A stretch of 64,000 nucleotides of DNA from Thiocystis minor (GCF_016653465.1 NZ_NHSQ01000113.1:1-64000); one strand, 5' to 3'; positions 8,641 to 18,483 are shown, counted from the first letter of the stretch. The notes: a model not told the origin generated them from the letters alone. Translations and numbers: made by a program.

Positions 8641-9222
8641 ATGCAGGAATACATTCTTTTAATGGTCGGCGCGGCGCTGGTCAACAACGTGATTCTGGCC
8701 CGTTTCCTGGGTCTCTGCTCCTTCATGGGCGTGACGACCCGGATCGATACCGCCATCGGCATGGGGCTGGCGACGACCTTCGTCATCACTGTCTCCTCGA
8801 TGGCGAATTGGGGAGTTGAGCACTATTTATTGGTGCCCTATGGCCTGGGCTATCTGCGTACCGTCACCTTCATCCTAGTGATCGCGAGCGCCGTGCAGTT
8901 CACCGAGATGACGGTGCGCAAGGTCTCGCCGCCGTTGTTTCAGATGCTGGGCATCTATCTGCCGCTCATCACCACCAACTGCGCCGTGCTGGGTGTCGCG
9001 CTACTACTGGTCGAGGGCAAGATGACGTTCATCGCGGCGACCCTGTTCGCCTTTGCCTCCTCGCTTGGCTACAGCCTGGTCATGGTCATCTTCGCCGGGC
9101 TGCGCGAGCGCCTGGCCCTAGCCGAGGTACCGCGTTTGTTCGCCGGTCCACCGATCGGATTCATCGTCGCCAGCCTCCTCGCGCTGGCATTCCTGGGTTT
9201 TTCTGGCATTAGCACGACCTGA
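8641..9222 (+). CDS. rnfA: Rnf complex membrane subunit RnfA
   Basis: A 193-residue protein with six membrane helices, starting MQEYILLMVGAALVNNVILARFLGLC and containing the conserved TNCAVLG segment. The length is normal for RnfA/RsxA. With RnfE it forms the membrane core (carrying a buried iron-sulfur centre in characterised complexes) of the ferredoxin:NAD+ oxidoreductase, which couples electron transfer to ion movement. It is the first gene of rnfABCDGE-H and is 11 bases from rnfB. Confidence 0.97.
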   Translation: MQEYILLMVGAALVNNVILARFLGLCSFMGVTTRIDTAIGMGLATTFVITVSSMANWGVEHYLLVPYGLGYLRTVTFILVIASAVQFTEMTVRKVSPPLFQMLGIYLPLITTNCAVLGVALLLVEGKMTFIAATLFAFASSLGYSLVMVIFAGLRERLALAEVPRLFAGPPIGFIVASLLALAFLGFSGISTT

Positions 9223-9233
9223 GGGCTGAAGCA

Positions 9234-9770
9234 ATGTTAACGGCGGTTGGAAGTTTGACGGCGATGGGCGTTGCCCTGGGTGGCATGCTGGGTGTCGCGG
9301 CGCGTTTGCTCGCCGTCGAGGAAGACCCGTTGGAACTTGAGCTTCAGGCCATGCTGCCGGGCTCGCAGTGCGGGCAATGCGGTTTCGTCGGCTGCGCTCA
9401 GGCGGCGGTGGCGCTGGCCAAGGGCGAGGCGTCGGTGACCCTCTGTCCGCCGGGCGGCAAGGCCGTCGCCGAACAATTGGCCAAACGCTTGGGCGTGACG
9501 GTCGATCTGGGCGATCAGGCGCCGCGACTGCCCGTGTATGCGGTCATCGATGAGGAACTCTGCATCGGCTGCACGCGGTGCGTCAAGGAGTGTTCGGTCG
9601 ATGGCATTATCGGCGCCAGCAAGCTGATGCACACGATCGTCGCCGAGGTCTGTCACGGCTGCTCCAAGTGCGCTCAGGTTTGCCCCACCGATGCGATTCG
9701 CATGGTCGAAATCCCGCTCACCCTCGCCGCCTGGCATTGGCCGAAGCCCGCCTCGACCCATACGCACTAA
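9234..9770 (+). CDS. rnfB: Rnf complex iron-sulfur subunit RnfB
   Basis: A 178-residue electron-entry subunit. It has one N-terminal membrane anchor, then a four-cysteine cluster (CGQCGFVGC plus a later C in TLCPPGG), then two ferredoxin-type 4Fe-4S motifs (CIGCTRCVKEC and CHGCSKCAQVC). It hands electrons between soluble ferredoxin and the membrane complex. The length and motifs are complete. The 87-base gap to rnfC is unusually long for this operon and contains a GC hairpin. Confidence 0.97.
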   Translation: MLTAVGSLTAMGVALGGMLGVAARLLAVEEDPLELELQAMLPGSQCGQCGFVGCAQAAVALAKGEASVTLCPPGGKAVAEQLAKRLGVTVDLGDQAPRLPVYAVIDEELCIGCTRCVKECSVDGIIGASKLMHTIVAEVCHGCSKCAQVCPTDAIRMVEIPLTLAAWHWPKPASTHTH

Positions 9771-9778
9771 CGTCCTTC

Positions 9779-9805
9779 TCCCCGCCCCTCTTCCCAGCGG
9801 GGGGA
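9779..9805 (+). promoter_or_regulatory. GC-rich hairpin in the rnfB-rnfC gap
   Basis: TCCCCGC (9779-9785) can pair with GCGGGGGGA (9797-9805) around an 11-base loop, followed by TTTCG. It could act as a weak attenuator or an mRNA processing/stability site setting the ratio of upstream to downstream Rnf subunits. It lacks a real T-run. Confidence 0.3.
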
Positions 9806-9857
9806 TTTCGAGCGCCCGCGGCGCGACTTTCACGGTGTCCCTGGAGCCGTCAAATAC

Positions 9858-11309
9858 ATGAAGCTTTTCCCGATCCGTGGCGGTATCCATCCCGAATACC
9901 GCAAGGAGTTGAGCGGCGAGCGCGCCATCGAGGCGCTGCCGCTGCCGAGCCGACTCTATATCCCGCTGCAACAGCACATTGGCGCGCCCGCCGAGATCCT
10001 GGTCTCCGCAGGCGATCTGGTCAAAAAGGGCCAGGTCATCGCGCGCCGTCAGGGACCGATCTCCGCGCATCATCATGCCTCCACCTCCGGGCGCGTGGTC
10101 GAAGTGACCGAGATCCCCGCCCCCCACCCGTCGGGCCTGCCTCAACCGACCATCGTCATCGAACCCGATGGAAAGGATGAGTGGGCCGCGCTGCCCGAGC
10201 CCATCGCCGATCCCTTCGCGGTCGCCCCCGAGGTCATCGAGGAGCGTGTCGCCGAGTCCGGCATCGTCGGCATGGGTGGCGCGACCTTCCCGGCGGCGGT
10301 CAAGCTGCACCTGGGCATCCAGTACCGCATCGACACCCTGCTGATCAATGGCGCCGAGTGCGAGCCCTATCTGACCTGCGACGACCGGCTGATGCGCGAG
10401 CACGCCGAGGCGATTGTCGACGGCGCCCGCATCATGGCTCACACCTTGGGCGCACCCAGGATCGTCGTCGGCATCGAGGAGAACAAGCCGCAGGCACTGG
10501 CGGCCATCACGGTTGCGGCCAACCCCTTCCCGAACATCGAAGTCGCCGCGCTGCCCGTGAAGTATCCGATGGGTTCCGAGCGTCACCTGACGCTGGCGAT
10601 CACCGGACTGGAGACCCCGGCGCGCAAGCTGACGGCGGATCTGGGCGTCGTGGTGCATAACGTCGCCACCGCCCGCGCCGTGCATCAGGCCGTGCGCTTG
10701 GGTCGCCCGCTGATCGCCCGCGTGGTGACGGTGAGCGGCGGGGCGATGCGCGAGCCCAAGAATATCGAAGCGCCCATCGGTGCGCGGGTGTCCGACCTGA
10801 TCGACTTCTGCGGCGGCTTCTCACAGCGCCCGGAACGGATCATTCAGGGCGGTCCCATGATGGGCACGCCGCTGCCGAATCTGGAGGTGCCTGTGGTCAA
10901 AGGCACCTCGGGCATCCTGGCGCTCACCGCCGATGAAATCAACGAACGCCCCGCCGATCCCTGCATCCGCTGCGGCGCCTGCGTCAACATCTGCGCCTGC
11001 GGTCTGACACCGGTCGAACTCGCCGCGCACATCCGCCATGACGATCTGGAGGGCGCGGCGAAGCTCGGACTCTCGGACTGCGTCTCCTGCGGCAGTTGTT
11101 CCTGGGTGTGTCCCTCGCATATTCCGCTGGTCCACTATTTCAATTACGCCAAGGGCGCCCTGAACGCTCGGGATCGCGAGCAGCGCAAAACCGAGCGGAC
11201 GAAAACGCTGGTCGAGGCCAACGCGGCGCGTCAGGAGCGACTCGCCGCCCAGCGCGCGGCCGCCCGCAAGCCCAAGGCAGCACCCGCCGCCAACGAGGTC
11301 CAGGCATGA
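9858..11309 (+). CDS. rnfC: Rnf complex NADH-binding iron-sulfur subunit RnfC
   Basis: A 483-residue protein. An N-terminal RnfC/NQR-A type barrel region precedes the flavin/NADH-binding Complex-I-51-kDa-like domain (VGMGGATFPAAVK, NGAECEPYLTCD). Two 4Fe-4S motifs near residues 372 and 411 follow (CIRCGACVNIC, CVSCGSCSWVC). The C-terminus is an Ala/Lys/Arg-rich tail, shorter than in enteric RsxC. It exchanges electrons with NAD(H). The stop overlaps the rnfD start (ATGA). Confidence 0.97.
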   Translation: MKLFPIRGGIHPEYRKELSGERAIEALPLPSRLYIPLQQHIGAPAEILVSAGDLVKKGQVIARRQGPISAHHHASTSGRVVEVTEIPAPHPSGLPQPTIVIEPDGKDEWAALPEPIADPFAVAPEVIEERVAESGIVGMGGATFPAAVKLHLGIQYRIDTLLINGAECEPYLTCDDRLMREHAEAIVDGARIMAHTLGAPRIVVGIEENKPQALAAITVAANPFPNIEVAALPVKYPMGSERHLTLAITGLETPARKLTADLGVVVHNVATARAVHQAVRLGRPLIARVVTVSGGAMREPKNIEAPIGARVSDLIDFCGGFSQRPERIIQGGPMMGTPLPNLEVPVVKGTSGILALTADEINERPADPCIRCGACVNICACGLTPVELAAHIRHDDLEGAAKLGLSDCVSCGSCSWVCPSHIPLVHYFNYAKGALNARDREQRKTERTKTLVEANAARQERLAAQRAAARKPKAAPAANEVQA

Positions 11310-12409
11310 TTGGCGGGGAGGCCACGAAAAGCGGGCCATTCGCCCATAGCACGAACACGGTCCAGCAGACCATGTTCACGGTGATCCTGGCCCTGTCGCC
11401 CGCCACGCTCTTCAATCTTTATCTGTTCGGCTGGCCGTCGATCTTTCTGTTCGGCGTCACCATCGGCGCCTGCGTGATCGCCGAGGCCATCTGTCTGGCG
11501 TTGGCCGGGCGGCCGGTGACGCACACCCTGAGCGATGGCTCGGCCATTCTCACCGGCTGGCTGCTGGCCATGACCCTACCGCCCTGGGCGCCCTGGTGGA
11601 TCGGCGTGCTCGGTGCCGTCTTCGCCATCCCGCTGGCCAAACAGGCGTTCGGCGGACTGGGTCAGAACCTGTTCAACCCTGCCATGGTCGCGCGCGTCGC
11701 CCTGCTGGTGTCCTTTCCGGTGGTGATGACCGCCTGGATCGCGCCCCATCCGCTGTTCTCGGCGAGCGCGCCCGGTCTGGCCGACTCCATCGCCATTACC
11801 TTCGGCGGGCAAGTGCCGGACGGCGTGACCGCCGCCACCGCGCTTGGCTATGTCAAGACTGAACTGTCGCGGGGGATTCCGGTCTTCCAGTCGCTCGTCG
11901 AGTACGGCCGCGGCACGAATCTGACCTATACCCCGGATCTCATGGATCTGGCGACCGGCTACAAACCGGGCAGTCTGGGCGAGACCTCGGCGATCCTGAT
12001 CCTCATCGGCGGACTCTTTCTGATGCGCCGGCGCATCATCACCTGGCATATCCCAGTCACGGTGCTGGGAACGCTGTTCCTGATGGGCACCCTGTTCAAC
12101 CTGCTGGATCCGGCCCGCTTCGCCCCCGGACTCTTCCATGTCATCTCCGGTGCGACCTTTCTCGGGGCTTTTTTCATCGCCACCGACTATGTGACCTCGC
12201 CGGTCTCCGAGAAGGGGCAGTTGATCTTCGGCATCGGTGTCGGACTCCTGACCTGGGTCATCCGCACCTTCGCCGGTTATCCGGAAGGGATGGCCTTCGC
12301 CGTGCTGCTGATGAACTCGCTCACCCCGATCATCGACCAATACACCCGTCCGCGCCTCTTTGGCCGCACGCGCAAAGGCGAGCCCTTGCCGCTGAAGGGG
12401 AAAGCATGA
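11306..12409 (+). CDS. rnfD: Rnf complex flavoprotein membrane subunit RnfD
   Basis: A 367-residue polytopic protein. The ATG at 11306 overlaps the rnfC stop; the open frame extends further upstream inside rnfC. The motif SGATF near residue 285 holds the threonine that takes covalently bound FMN in RnfD/NqrB proteins, installed by ApbE (a copy lies at 21986). It is part of the ion-translocating core. It overlaps rnfG by four bases. Confidence 0.96.
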   Translation: MIGGEATKSGPFAHSTNTVQQTMFTVILALSPATLFNLYLFGWPSIFLFGVTIGACVIAEAICLALAGRPVTHTLSDGSAILTGWLLAMTLPPWAPWWIGVLGAVFAIPLAKQAFGGLGQNLFNPAMVARVALLVSFPVVMTAWIAPHPLFSASAPGLADSIAITFGGQVPDGVTAATALGYVKTELSRGIPVFQSLVEYGRGTNLTYTPDLMDLATGYKPGSLGETSAILILIGGLFLMRRRIITWHIPVTVLGTLFLMGTLFNLLDPARFAPGLFHVISGATFLGAFFIATDYVTSPVSEKGQLIFGIGVGLLTWVIRTFAGYPEGMAFAVLLMNSLTPIIDQYTRPRLFGRTRKGEPLPLKGKA

Positions 12410-13017
12410 ATCCGCTCATGAAACAGGGCACCTTGACCCACGCGGCCATTCTCGGCGTCTTCTGTCTTGGTTTTGGCATCTTCCTCGGACTCACCGAGCT
12501 GGCGACCCGCGACGCCATCGCCGCCCGCGCGATGGAAGACCGGCAGAACTCACTCGGACAGGTGATCCCGGCGAGCCTCCACGACAACAACCCGGTCATC
12601 GACAACTTGACCATGCAGGACGCCGAAGGCCAAAACATCACCATCTACCGCGCCCGCAAGGCCGGCCAGGTCACCGGTGTCGCCTACGAAATCCACGGCT
12701 CGGGCTATGCCGGCCACATGAAGTTCATGCTCGGCGTGGACGCCGAGGGCCGGGTTCTGGGGGTCCGCGCCCTGAGCCACAAGGAGACCCCTGGGCTGGG
12801 CGACAAGATCGAGATCAAGAAGGGCGACTGGATTCTCCAGTTCGCCGGGCTTTCGCTGGGCAATCCGCCCGCCGAGAAATGGAAGGTGAAGAAAGACGGC
12901 GGACAGTTCGATCAGTTCACCGGAGCGACCATCACCCCGCGCGGCACCGTCACCGCGATTCGTCACGGGCTCGAATTCTTTGCCGCCAATCAGGCGCAAC
13001 TGCTGGAGGTACACTGA
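12406..13017 (+). CDS. rnfG: Rnf complex periplasmic flavoprotein RnfG
   Basis: A 203-residue protein with one N-terminal membrane anchor (AAILGVFCLGFGIFLGL) and a periplasmic FMN-binding domain. The flavinylation motif is FTGATITP, where the second threonine would carry FMN. The KETPGLGDKIE stretch is typical of RnfG/NqrC. It starts inside the rnfD stop and ends by overlapping rnfE (TGATG). Confidence 0.96.
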   Translation: MNPLMKQGTLTHAAILGVFCLGFGIFLGLTELATRDAIAARAMEDRQNSLGQVIPASLHDNNPVIDNLTMQDAEGQNITIYRARKAGQVTGVAYEIHGSGYAGHMKFMLGVDAEGRVLGVRALSHKETPGLGDKIEIKKGDWILQFAGLSLGNPPAEKWKVKKDGGQFDQFTGATITPRGTVTAIRHGLEFFAANQAQLLEVH

Positions 13018-13691
13018 TGGCGACGACCGACTATGGCCGGATCATCCGCGACGGTCTGTGGGACAACAATGGCGTGCTCGCCATGCTGCTCGGCATGTGC
13101 CCAACCATGGCCATGACCACCAGCGCCACCAACGGATTAGGGATGGGGCTGGCCACCGCCGTGGTGATGGCCGCCTCCAATTTCATGGTCGCCGCCTTCC
13201 GCAACTACATCACCCGCGAGGTGCGCATCCCGGTCTACATCCTGATCGTGGCGGCCAACGTCACCTTCGTGGATCTGACCATGAATGCCTGGATGCACGA
13301 ACTCTACAAGGTGCTGGGGCTCTTCATCCCCTTGATCGTCTCCAACTGTCTGCCGCTGGCGCGGCTCGAATCTTTCGCTTCAAAGGAACCAATACTGCCG
13401 TCGCTCATGGACGGCATCTTCATGGGGCTTGGATTCACGTTCGCGCTAACCCTGATCGGCGCGGGGCGCGAAATCCTGGGGTCGGGAACCCTGTTCGCCG
13501 ATGCCTCTCTGCTGCTGGGTCCAGCCTTCAAATTCATGGAGCTGCGCATCATGCCCGCCGACATGGGCGTGCTGATGATGATCCTGCCTCCGGGTGGATT
13601 CCTGGTCACCGGGCTAGTCGTGGTGGGCAAGCGCCTGCTCGACATCCGCGCCGGCAAGGGCATCCAGATGGCCGGCGCCCATAGCGTCTGA
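13017..13691 (+). CDS. rnfE: Rnf complex membrane subunit RnfE
   Basis: A 224-residue six-helix protein homologous to RnfA, starting DYGRIIRDGLWDNNGVLAMLLG and containing VSNCLPLAR. The ATG at 13017 overlaps the rnfG stop; the open frame extends upstream inside rnfG but is not used. Together with RnfA it makes the pseudo-symmetric membrane core. rnfH follows after 11 bases with a GAGGAG ribosome site. Confidence 0.96.
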   Translation: MATTDYGRIIRDGLWDNNGVLAMLLGMCPTMAMTTSATNGLGMGLATAVVMAASNFMVAAFRNYITREVRIPVYILIVAANVTFVDLTMNAWMHELYKVLGLFIPLIVSNCLPLARLESFASKEPILPSLMDGIFMGLGFTFALTLIGAGREILGSGTLFADASLLLGPAFKFMELRIMPADMGVLMMILPPGGFLVTGLVVVGKRLLDIRAGKGIQMAGAHSV

Positions 13692-13702
13692 GGAGATTCC
13701 GA

Positions 13703-14005
13703 ATGAAGGTCAGCATTGTCTATGCCCTGGCCAAGCGCCAGATCTGGTTGAACGTCGAGGTTCCCGAGGACGCCACCCTGCGCGAAGCGGTCGAGCGCTC
13801 GGGCCTCCTCGCGCAATGTCCAGAGATTGACCTGGACCAGCAGAAGGTCGGGGTCTTCGGCAAGGTCTCCGCCCTGGAAACCAAGCTGGCGGATGGCGAT
13901 CGTGTCGAAATTTACCGCCCGCTCATCGCCGATCCCAAGACCCTCAAGGGGCGTACTAAAGGCGAGGAGACGGCGGCCCCATCCGCCAAGACTTCTGCAC
14001 ATTGA
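13703..14005 (+). CDS. rnfH: RnfH family ubiquitin-fold protein
   Basis: A 100-residue soluble protein starting MKVSIVYALAKRQIWLNVEVP and containing REAVERSG and GDRVEIYRPLIADPK, all hallmarks of the RnfH/UPF0125 beta-grasp family. Its biochemical role is unresolved; it is often the last gene of rnf operons, as here. The C-terminal tail is Lys/Ser/Ala-rich and probably disordered. Confidence 0.93.
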   Translation: MKVSIVYALAKRQIWLNVEVPEDATLREAVERSGLLAQCPEIDLDQQKVGVFGKVSALETKLADGDRVEIYRPLIADPKTLKGRTKGEETAAPSAKTSAH

Positions 14006-14188
14006 GACTGAAACTGTTATCGAAGCAGGGCAGCAGATCAATCCGGACACACGCCTGCGAACCGTGCGGATCGGCGTCGTTCCGCACCAGCCCGTTCCAG
14101 CCGCCGGCCTGGATCAGGCGGTGGTTGCGATAGACATAGAAACCCTAACCCCACCGAAATGGGCATAGCGAGAAAACTCAGTCTGAAC

Positions 14189-17100
14189 TTAAATCCGCCT
14201 GCGGCGCAGGCTGACGACCGCGCTCAGTGCCATCAGTCCCGACAGCATGAGCATGCCCCATTCGGAGAGGGTGGGAATCTCTGTGACCGTCGCAGGAATG
14301 ACGGTGAACGCGATGCTGATCCCGTCTGCGAGTTGGTCACCACTGGTGCCCGTGGCCGCCAAGCTGACGTTGGATTCAGCCCCCGAATAGGTCACGCCGG
14401 CGACCGTGCAGCTATTGGCTCCTGCCAGGATGGTACAACCCGGCGTACCACCGAGTGTGCCGGTACCCGAGAGCAGCGACAAAGTCACCGCTGTATTCGC
14501 AGCCACATTTTGCGGCACATCACTGCCATCCTGCGCCTGCACGACCACGTTGAATCCAACGCCCACTGTTGGGTTGATGCCGCCATTGACGCTGGTAACA
14601 GTGAGCTTGGTCGGTGCTGTTGGCGTGCTGGCCACGCACTGGAAAATGTCGGTGTGCGTATTGACGTTCAAGTTGATCCATTCGGAGGGCACGTCAAACG
14701 CAGTGCCGCCAGCGTCCCGGTCACCAATAACGATCGTCGCCGGGCCAATGGTATCTTCGATCGTGATAGTTTCTACGCGACGCGACGACCCCACGGGGGT
14801 ACACGCCGGCGGCGATTCCAACCGTGTGATGCTGGTGGTTGACCACGTCGTGCTGGTGCTACCTGCTCGCTGCAAGCAATGCGAGAACTCCGAGGTATTG
14901 CCAGAAGGATCGGTCGCGGTGGCGGCGATCACAGACTGGTCTGGCGGTACCGGCAACGTGACCGCACTGAAGCCCCCGTTGCCGCTGCCGTCAGTCGTGA
15001 CGGTCGTGAAGCCAAGAAAACTCCGGCCCTGCCCGTCGCCATTCCCTCCGCACACTGTATTGGAGAAAAACTCGATGCGAAAGGCCGTGTTGGCAGTGCT
15101 GTTCAATGTCCCCCGCATCGTGGTGTTGCCTGTGACCAATGCGACACCTGTCAGCACCGGGAAGTTCTGCAGGTTGTTCGGCCCGGTGTCGGGGTCTCCG
15201 GCGTCGTTCGGCGTCACGCCGTTGTTGCCCAGGTCGATGCCCAGCCCGCCGTTGGAGAAAATCCGGTTGCGGCTGATGCGGTTGCCAACGTCGCCAGTGA
15301 CGGCGATGCCGTTAAGCGTGTTAAAGGCAATCAGGTTGCCACCATCCGCCATTGCTGGATCGCCGATCTGTGCTCCAGTCGCCGTTGCGAGGATGCCGTG
15401 TTTGCCATTGCCCAGTGGCTGACTGCCAGTGATGTCTGCGCCGATGTAATTGCCCTGAATCAGGGCCGTGCCGTAGTAGCTGCCCCCGGCGATGCCGCTA
15501 CCCAGATTGCCGGAGATGATGTTGCGCGCGGCGGCGCTCGTGCCACCGACCACGAGCGGCAGCGCGAGGTAATCCTGAAAGATCCCGTCGCCCTGATTGG
15601 GGTTGGCAGCCGTGCCGGCGGCATTCGTGCCGATCCGGTTTCCCTGGACCACGACCGTGCCGCTGGGCGGTGAAGAGTCGTAGGCGATGACAACGATGCC
15701 AGACCCCTTGTTGCCGGCGATCAGATTGCCTGCACCGGCGGTGGTGCCACCGATGGTCAGCGTGCCGGCGCCGAGGTTCAGGTCGGAAATGATGATTCCG
15801 CCCGTGGTGTTCTGGCCTACGGCCCCGTTGCCCAGCGCCCCACTGCCGTCGGCGCTGGTGCCGATGTAATTGCCCTCAATCCGGTTACCGTCGCCCAGGG
15901 TGTAGAGGGAGCCAGGCCAGTTGGATGCTGCGTCGATGCCGGCACCATTGCCAGAAATGAGGTTGCGCGCACCGGCGGTGGTGCCACCGATGAGATTATT
16001 AGCAACGTAGGGTCCGAGCCGAATGCCCAAGACCGTGTTGGGGATTGCTGCGGTGCCCGCAGCATTGGTGCCGATGGTGTTGCCTGCGATCAGGTTTCCG
16101 GTTGTCTCAGGCCCGCGCAGGATCAAGCCGCTGAAATTGCCAGAAATAAGGTTTCGCGCGGCAGGCGTTGCGCCACCGATGGTGCTGTTGGATACGTTGT
16201 CGAGGCGGATCCCCGACCCCGGATTCGCCGCAGCCGCCGTGCCGACCGCATTGGTACCGATGAAGTTGCCCTCGATCCGGGCATTGGACGCGAGGGACAG
16301 CAGGGCGAGGGTGGTCCCGCTACCCGATGATCCCGCTCCAGCGTGGTTCATGACCAGCCCGCGGATCGTGGTGTCGCTGCCAAGAACGGACAGCAAGGTG
16401 TTCGACACGGCACTCAGGCTGGCGCCGCTCAACTCGATCAGCAGTACGGCGTTGGTGCCCGTTGCCAGCGTGTTGACGCTCGCACCCGGCTGCGAATACC
16501 CGTCAATCAACACGCCCTCGCCAATCACCGGCAAGGCGCTGATCGGTTGGATCGTGTGCACGCCCGCGCCGGGAATGTTGAAAGTGATCACATCCGGCGT
16601 TGGGCCGTTGATCATCGCGTTGGCGTTGAGAATCGCCTGGCGTAACGAGCCGGCCCCCGAATCGTTGGTATTGGTCACAACCAAGGGCAGTCCCGCAGAT
16701 GCCGGATCCTGCACCAAGTGCGCCACGGAAAACTCGCTGGTGCCGTCCGGTCCGCTGGCCGTTGCCGAAACCCAATGGCCCGCCGCCACGGCAGGCAGCG
16801 TGAGCGAGGTCTGTGCCACTCCGGATGCGTCGGTGGTCAGCGATGTCGTGCCAAGCAGCGTGCGTCCGTTGCCCGTGCCAAGCCCATTGAGAACTGCGTC
16901 GGAATAGACCTCAACGCGATAAGTCTGATTGGCGGCAGTCGTCAGGCGCAAGCTCACACTGGTGGTTGCACCTGAAACGGTCGCCGAGAGAATTGACGGT
17001 GAATTCTGCAGCCCGTTGGGGCCAGCATCGGCGTCCAGCGCGTCCTGACTGACGTTCGCTCCGCCACTGTTGTAGTCAGAATCACCGTAAGTCGGTGTCG

Positions 17101-18229
17101 CGACAAATTGAATGTTGCTAACCAGAAAGTTGCTCCAGTCGGTGAGAAACGAATTGCCGAGGATTTGATTGTTGTGCGGAACAAAAACGGTTGGCGGGCT
17201 TGTCGCCGTGTCGTTGATCAGGTTGACCCCCACGGTCGTCAAATTGCCAGCACCGGCGGCGGTACCGCCGATGGTGTTGTTGATTGACCCACCGAAGATC
17301 CGGATGGGGCCATCCAGGCTGCCATGGGTAATGGGTGACGTCATCGGCACACCGTGGATGTCGGTGCCGATATAGTTACCCGCGACGACGTTGCCGGAAC
17401 TGTGCTGGATATTGAAGGCGGTCCAATTGCCCGTGATGATGTTGCGCGCCGCTGGCACCGGGCCGCCGATGGTCGTGTTTCCGGAACCTGCACCAGAGAT
17501 TGAGATGCCAACGCCGTTGAGTTTATGAAATGCACTGAAATTAGTGTCCGAATACGACGTGCCGTACACATTGGTGCCGATGAAATTTCCGGCGATGGTG
17601 TTCCCGTAACCGTGAACCACGATCGCCCCGTGGTTCACATTTATGGGGAAGAAACCGCCCCCAATCTGGTTGATGACCAGCCCCTGGATGACACAGTTGT
17701 CAGCATCAAGCTGTAGCCCAGTGCCGCCAGGGGTATTTTGCCCGCTGATTTCGATCAGAAGACGCGCGTTGTCGCCGACCGCCAGCGTGTTGGGGCTTGC
17801 CGTGGGCTGCGTGTAACCGTCGATGGTCACGGTATCGGTGATAGGCGGAAGCGGGGTGGTCGGGAAAATCGTCTGTACCATCACCAGGCCGCCAATGTTA
17901 AACGCGATCGTGTCGGCACCAGCGGTGTTGTTCGCCGCGATGATGGCTTCACGCAGGCTGATCTTGCCATCTGCGCCGGGCGTGGTGATCAAGGCTGAGA
18001 TCGACGTGGTGTTGCCGTCTGATATGTCGGTCGTCGAGGTCACGCTCACCGTGGCTGCGCCTGCCTGGCTGGAAAGGCCCAACAATCCGCTGCCGACCAG
18101 CGCCAGACACAGCACGACCCTCTCGATTTTTCGCCAGCATCCGCTGGGTTGTGGATTGACGGACACGCTTCCTATCAACCAGGCGCGCAGGCCAGATTGA
18201 ATTTTGCTGTAGACTGAACGACTTGACAT
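14189..18229 (-). CDS. giant secreted beta-helix protein with IPTL-CTERM tail
   Basis: A 1346-residue surface or secreted protein. GAGGA precedes the ATG. A long signal region (to about residue 58) leads to a CSLREA-like motif (KISLREAIIAANNTAGADTI) and many parallel beta-helix turns of the type IGGTTAGARNLISGN and IEGNYIGTNAAGT. Two large homologous halves each end in a fibronectin-like module (YRVEVYSD... and FRIEFFSN...). The C-terminus is IPTLSEWGMLMLSGLM, a hydrophobic helix and RRRR, the IPTL-CTERM sorting signal recognised by exosortase-type systems. No sorting enzyme lies in the window. The function is probably adhesion or surface-layer. Base composition is more AT-rich than the flanks. 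Confidence 0.85.
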   Translation of the reverse strand: MSSRSVYSKIQSGLRAWLIGSVSVNPQPSGCWRKIERVVLCLALVGSGLLGLSSQAGAATVSVTSTTDISDGNTTSISALITTPGADGKISLREAIIAANNTAGADTIAFNIGGLVMVQTIFPTTPLPPITDTVTIDGYTQPTASPNTLAVGDNARLLIEISGQNTPGGTGLQLDADNCVIQGLVINQIGGGFFPINVNHGAIVVHGYGNTIAGNFIGTNVYGTSYSDTNFSAFHKLNGVGISISGAGSGNTTIGGPVPAARNIITGNWTAFNIQHSSGNVVAGNYIGTDIHGVPMTSPITHGSLDGPIRIFGGSINNTIGGTAAGAGNLTTVGVNLINDTATSPPTVFVPHNNQILGNSFLTDWSNFLVSNIQFVATPTYGDSDYNSGGANVSQDALDADAGPNGLQNSPSILSATVSGATTSVSLRLTTAANQTYRVEVYSDAVLNGLGTGNGRTLLGTTSLTTDASGVAQTSLTLPAVAAGHWVSATASGPDGTSEFSVAHLVQDPASAGLPLVVTNTNDSGAGSLRQAILNANAMINGPTPDVITFNIPGAGVHTIQPISALPVIGEGVLIDGYSQPGASVNTLATGTNAVLLIELSGASLSAVSNTLLSVLGSDTTIRGLVMNHAGAGSSGSGTTLALLSLASNARIEGNFIGTNAVGTAAAANPGSGIRLDNVSNSTIGGATPAARNLISGNFSGLILRGPETTGNLIAGNTIGTNAAGTAAIPNTVLGIRLGPYVANNLIGGTTAGARNLISGNGAGIDAASNWPGSLYTLGDGNRIEGNYIGTSADGSGALGNGAVGQNTTGGIIISDLNLGAGTLTIGGTTAGAGNLIAGNKGSGIVVIAYDSSPPSGTVVVQGNRIGTNAAGTAANPNQGDGIFQDYLALPLVVGGTSAAARNIISGNLGSGIAGGSYYGTALIQGNYIGADITGSQPLGNGKHGILATATGAQIGDPAMADGGNLIAFNTLNGIAVTGDVGNRISRNRIFSNGGLGIDLGNNGVTPNDAGDPDTGPNNLQNFPVLTGVALVTGNTTMRGTLNSTANTAFRIEFFSNTVCGGNGDGQGRSFLGFTTVTTDGSGNGGFSAVTLPVPPDQSVIAATATDPSGNTSEFSHCLQRAGSTSTTWSTTSITRLESPPACTPVGSSRRVETITIEDTIGPATIVIGDRDAGGTAFDVPSEWINLNVNTHTDIFQCVASTPTAPTKLTVTSVNGGINPTVGVGFNVVVQAQDGSDVPQNVAANTAVTLSLLSGTGTLGGTPGCTILAGANSCTVAGVTYSGAESNVSLAATGTSGDQLADGISIAFTVIPATVTEIPTLSEWGMLMLSGLMALSAVVSLRRRRI

Positions 18230-18483
18230 GGAAAATTCCTCGGAGGAGGCCCGGAGCTTGTCACTTAATGTATTCGGATTGCCGTGTCAAAGCACGAAAT
18301 AGTTCGTGTAACGTCCGCGGTCGGTCGCACTGCCGCCAGCGTTGTTCGCAGAGCCGGTGTCCGTCCTGGGGCGTAAGCGTTTACCGCTGCAAGCCGCAAC
18401 GCGTGACAGCTCCTTGCGTATTCCGGTCGCCCCAGTCCTTTCTGTACCAACCACTCGTGGCCGAATGAACGGCCTCCATAGAC

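Noticed and set aside
9237-10685. 482-residue open frame on the minus strand opposite rnfB/rnfC
   Set aside because: It lies antisense to two clearly conserved genes, has low-complexity Asp/Arg/Gly/His composition and matches no family; it is a GC-rich shadow frame.
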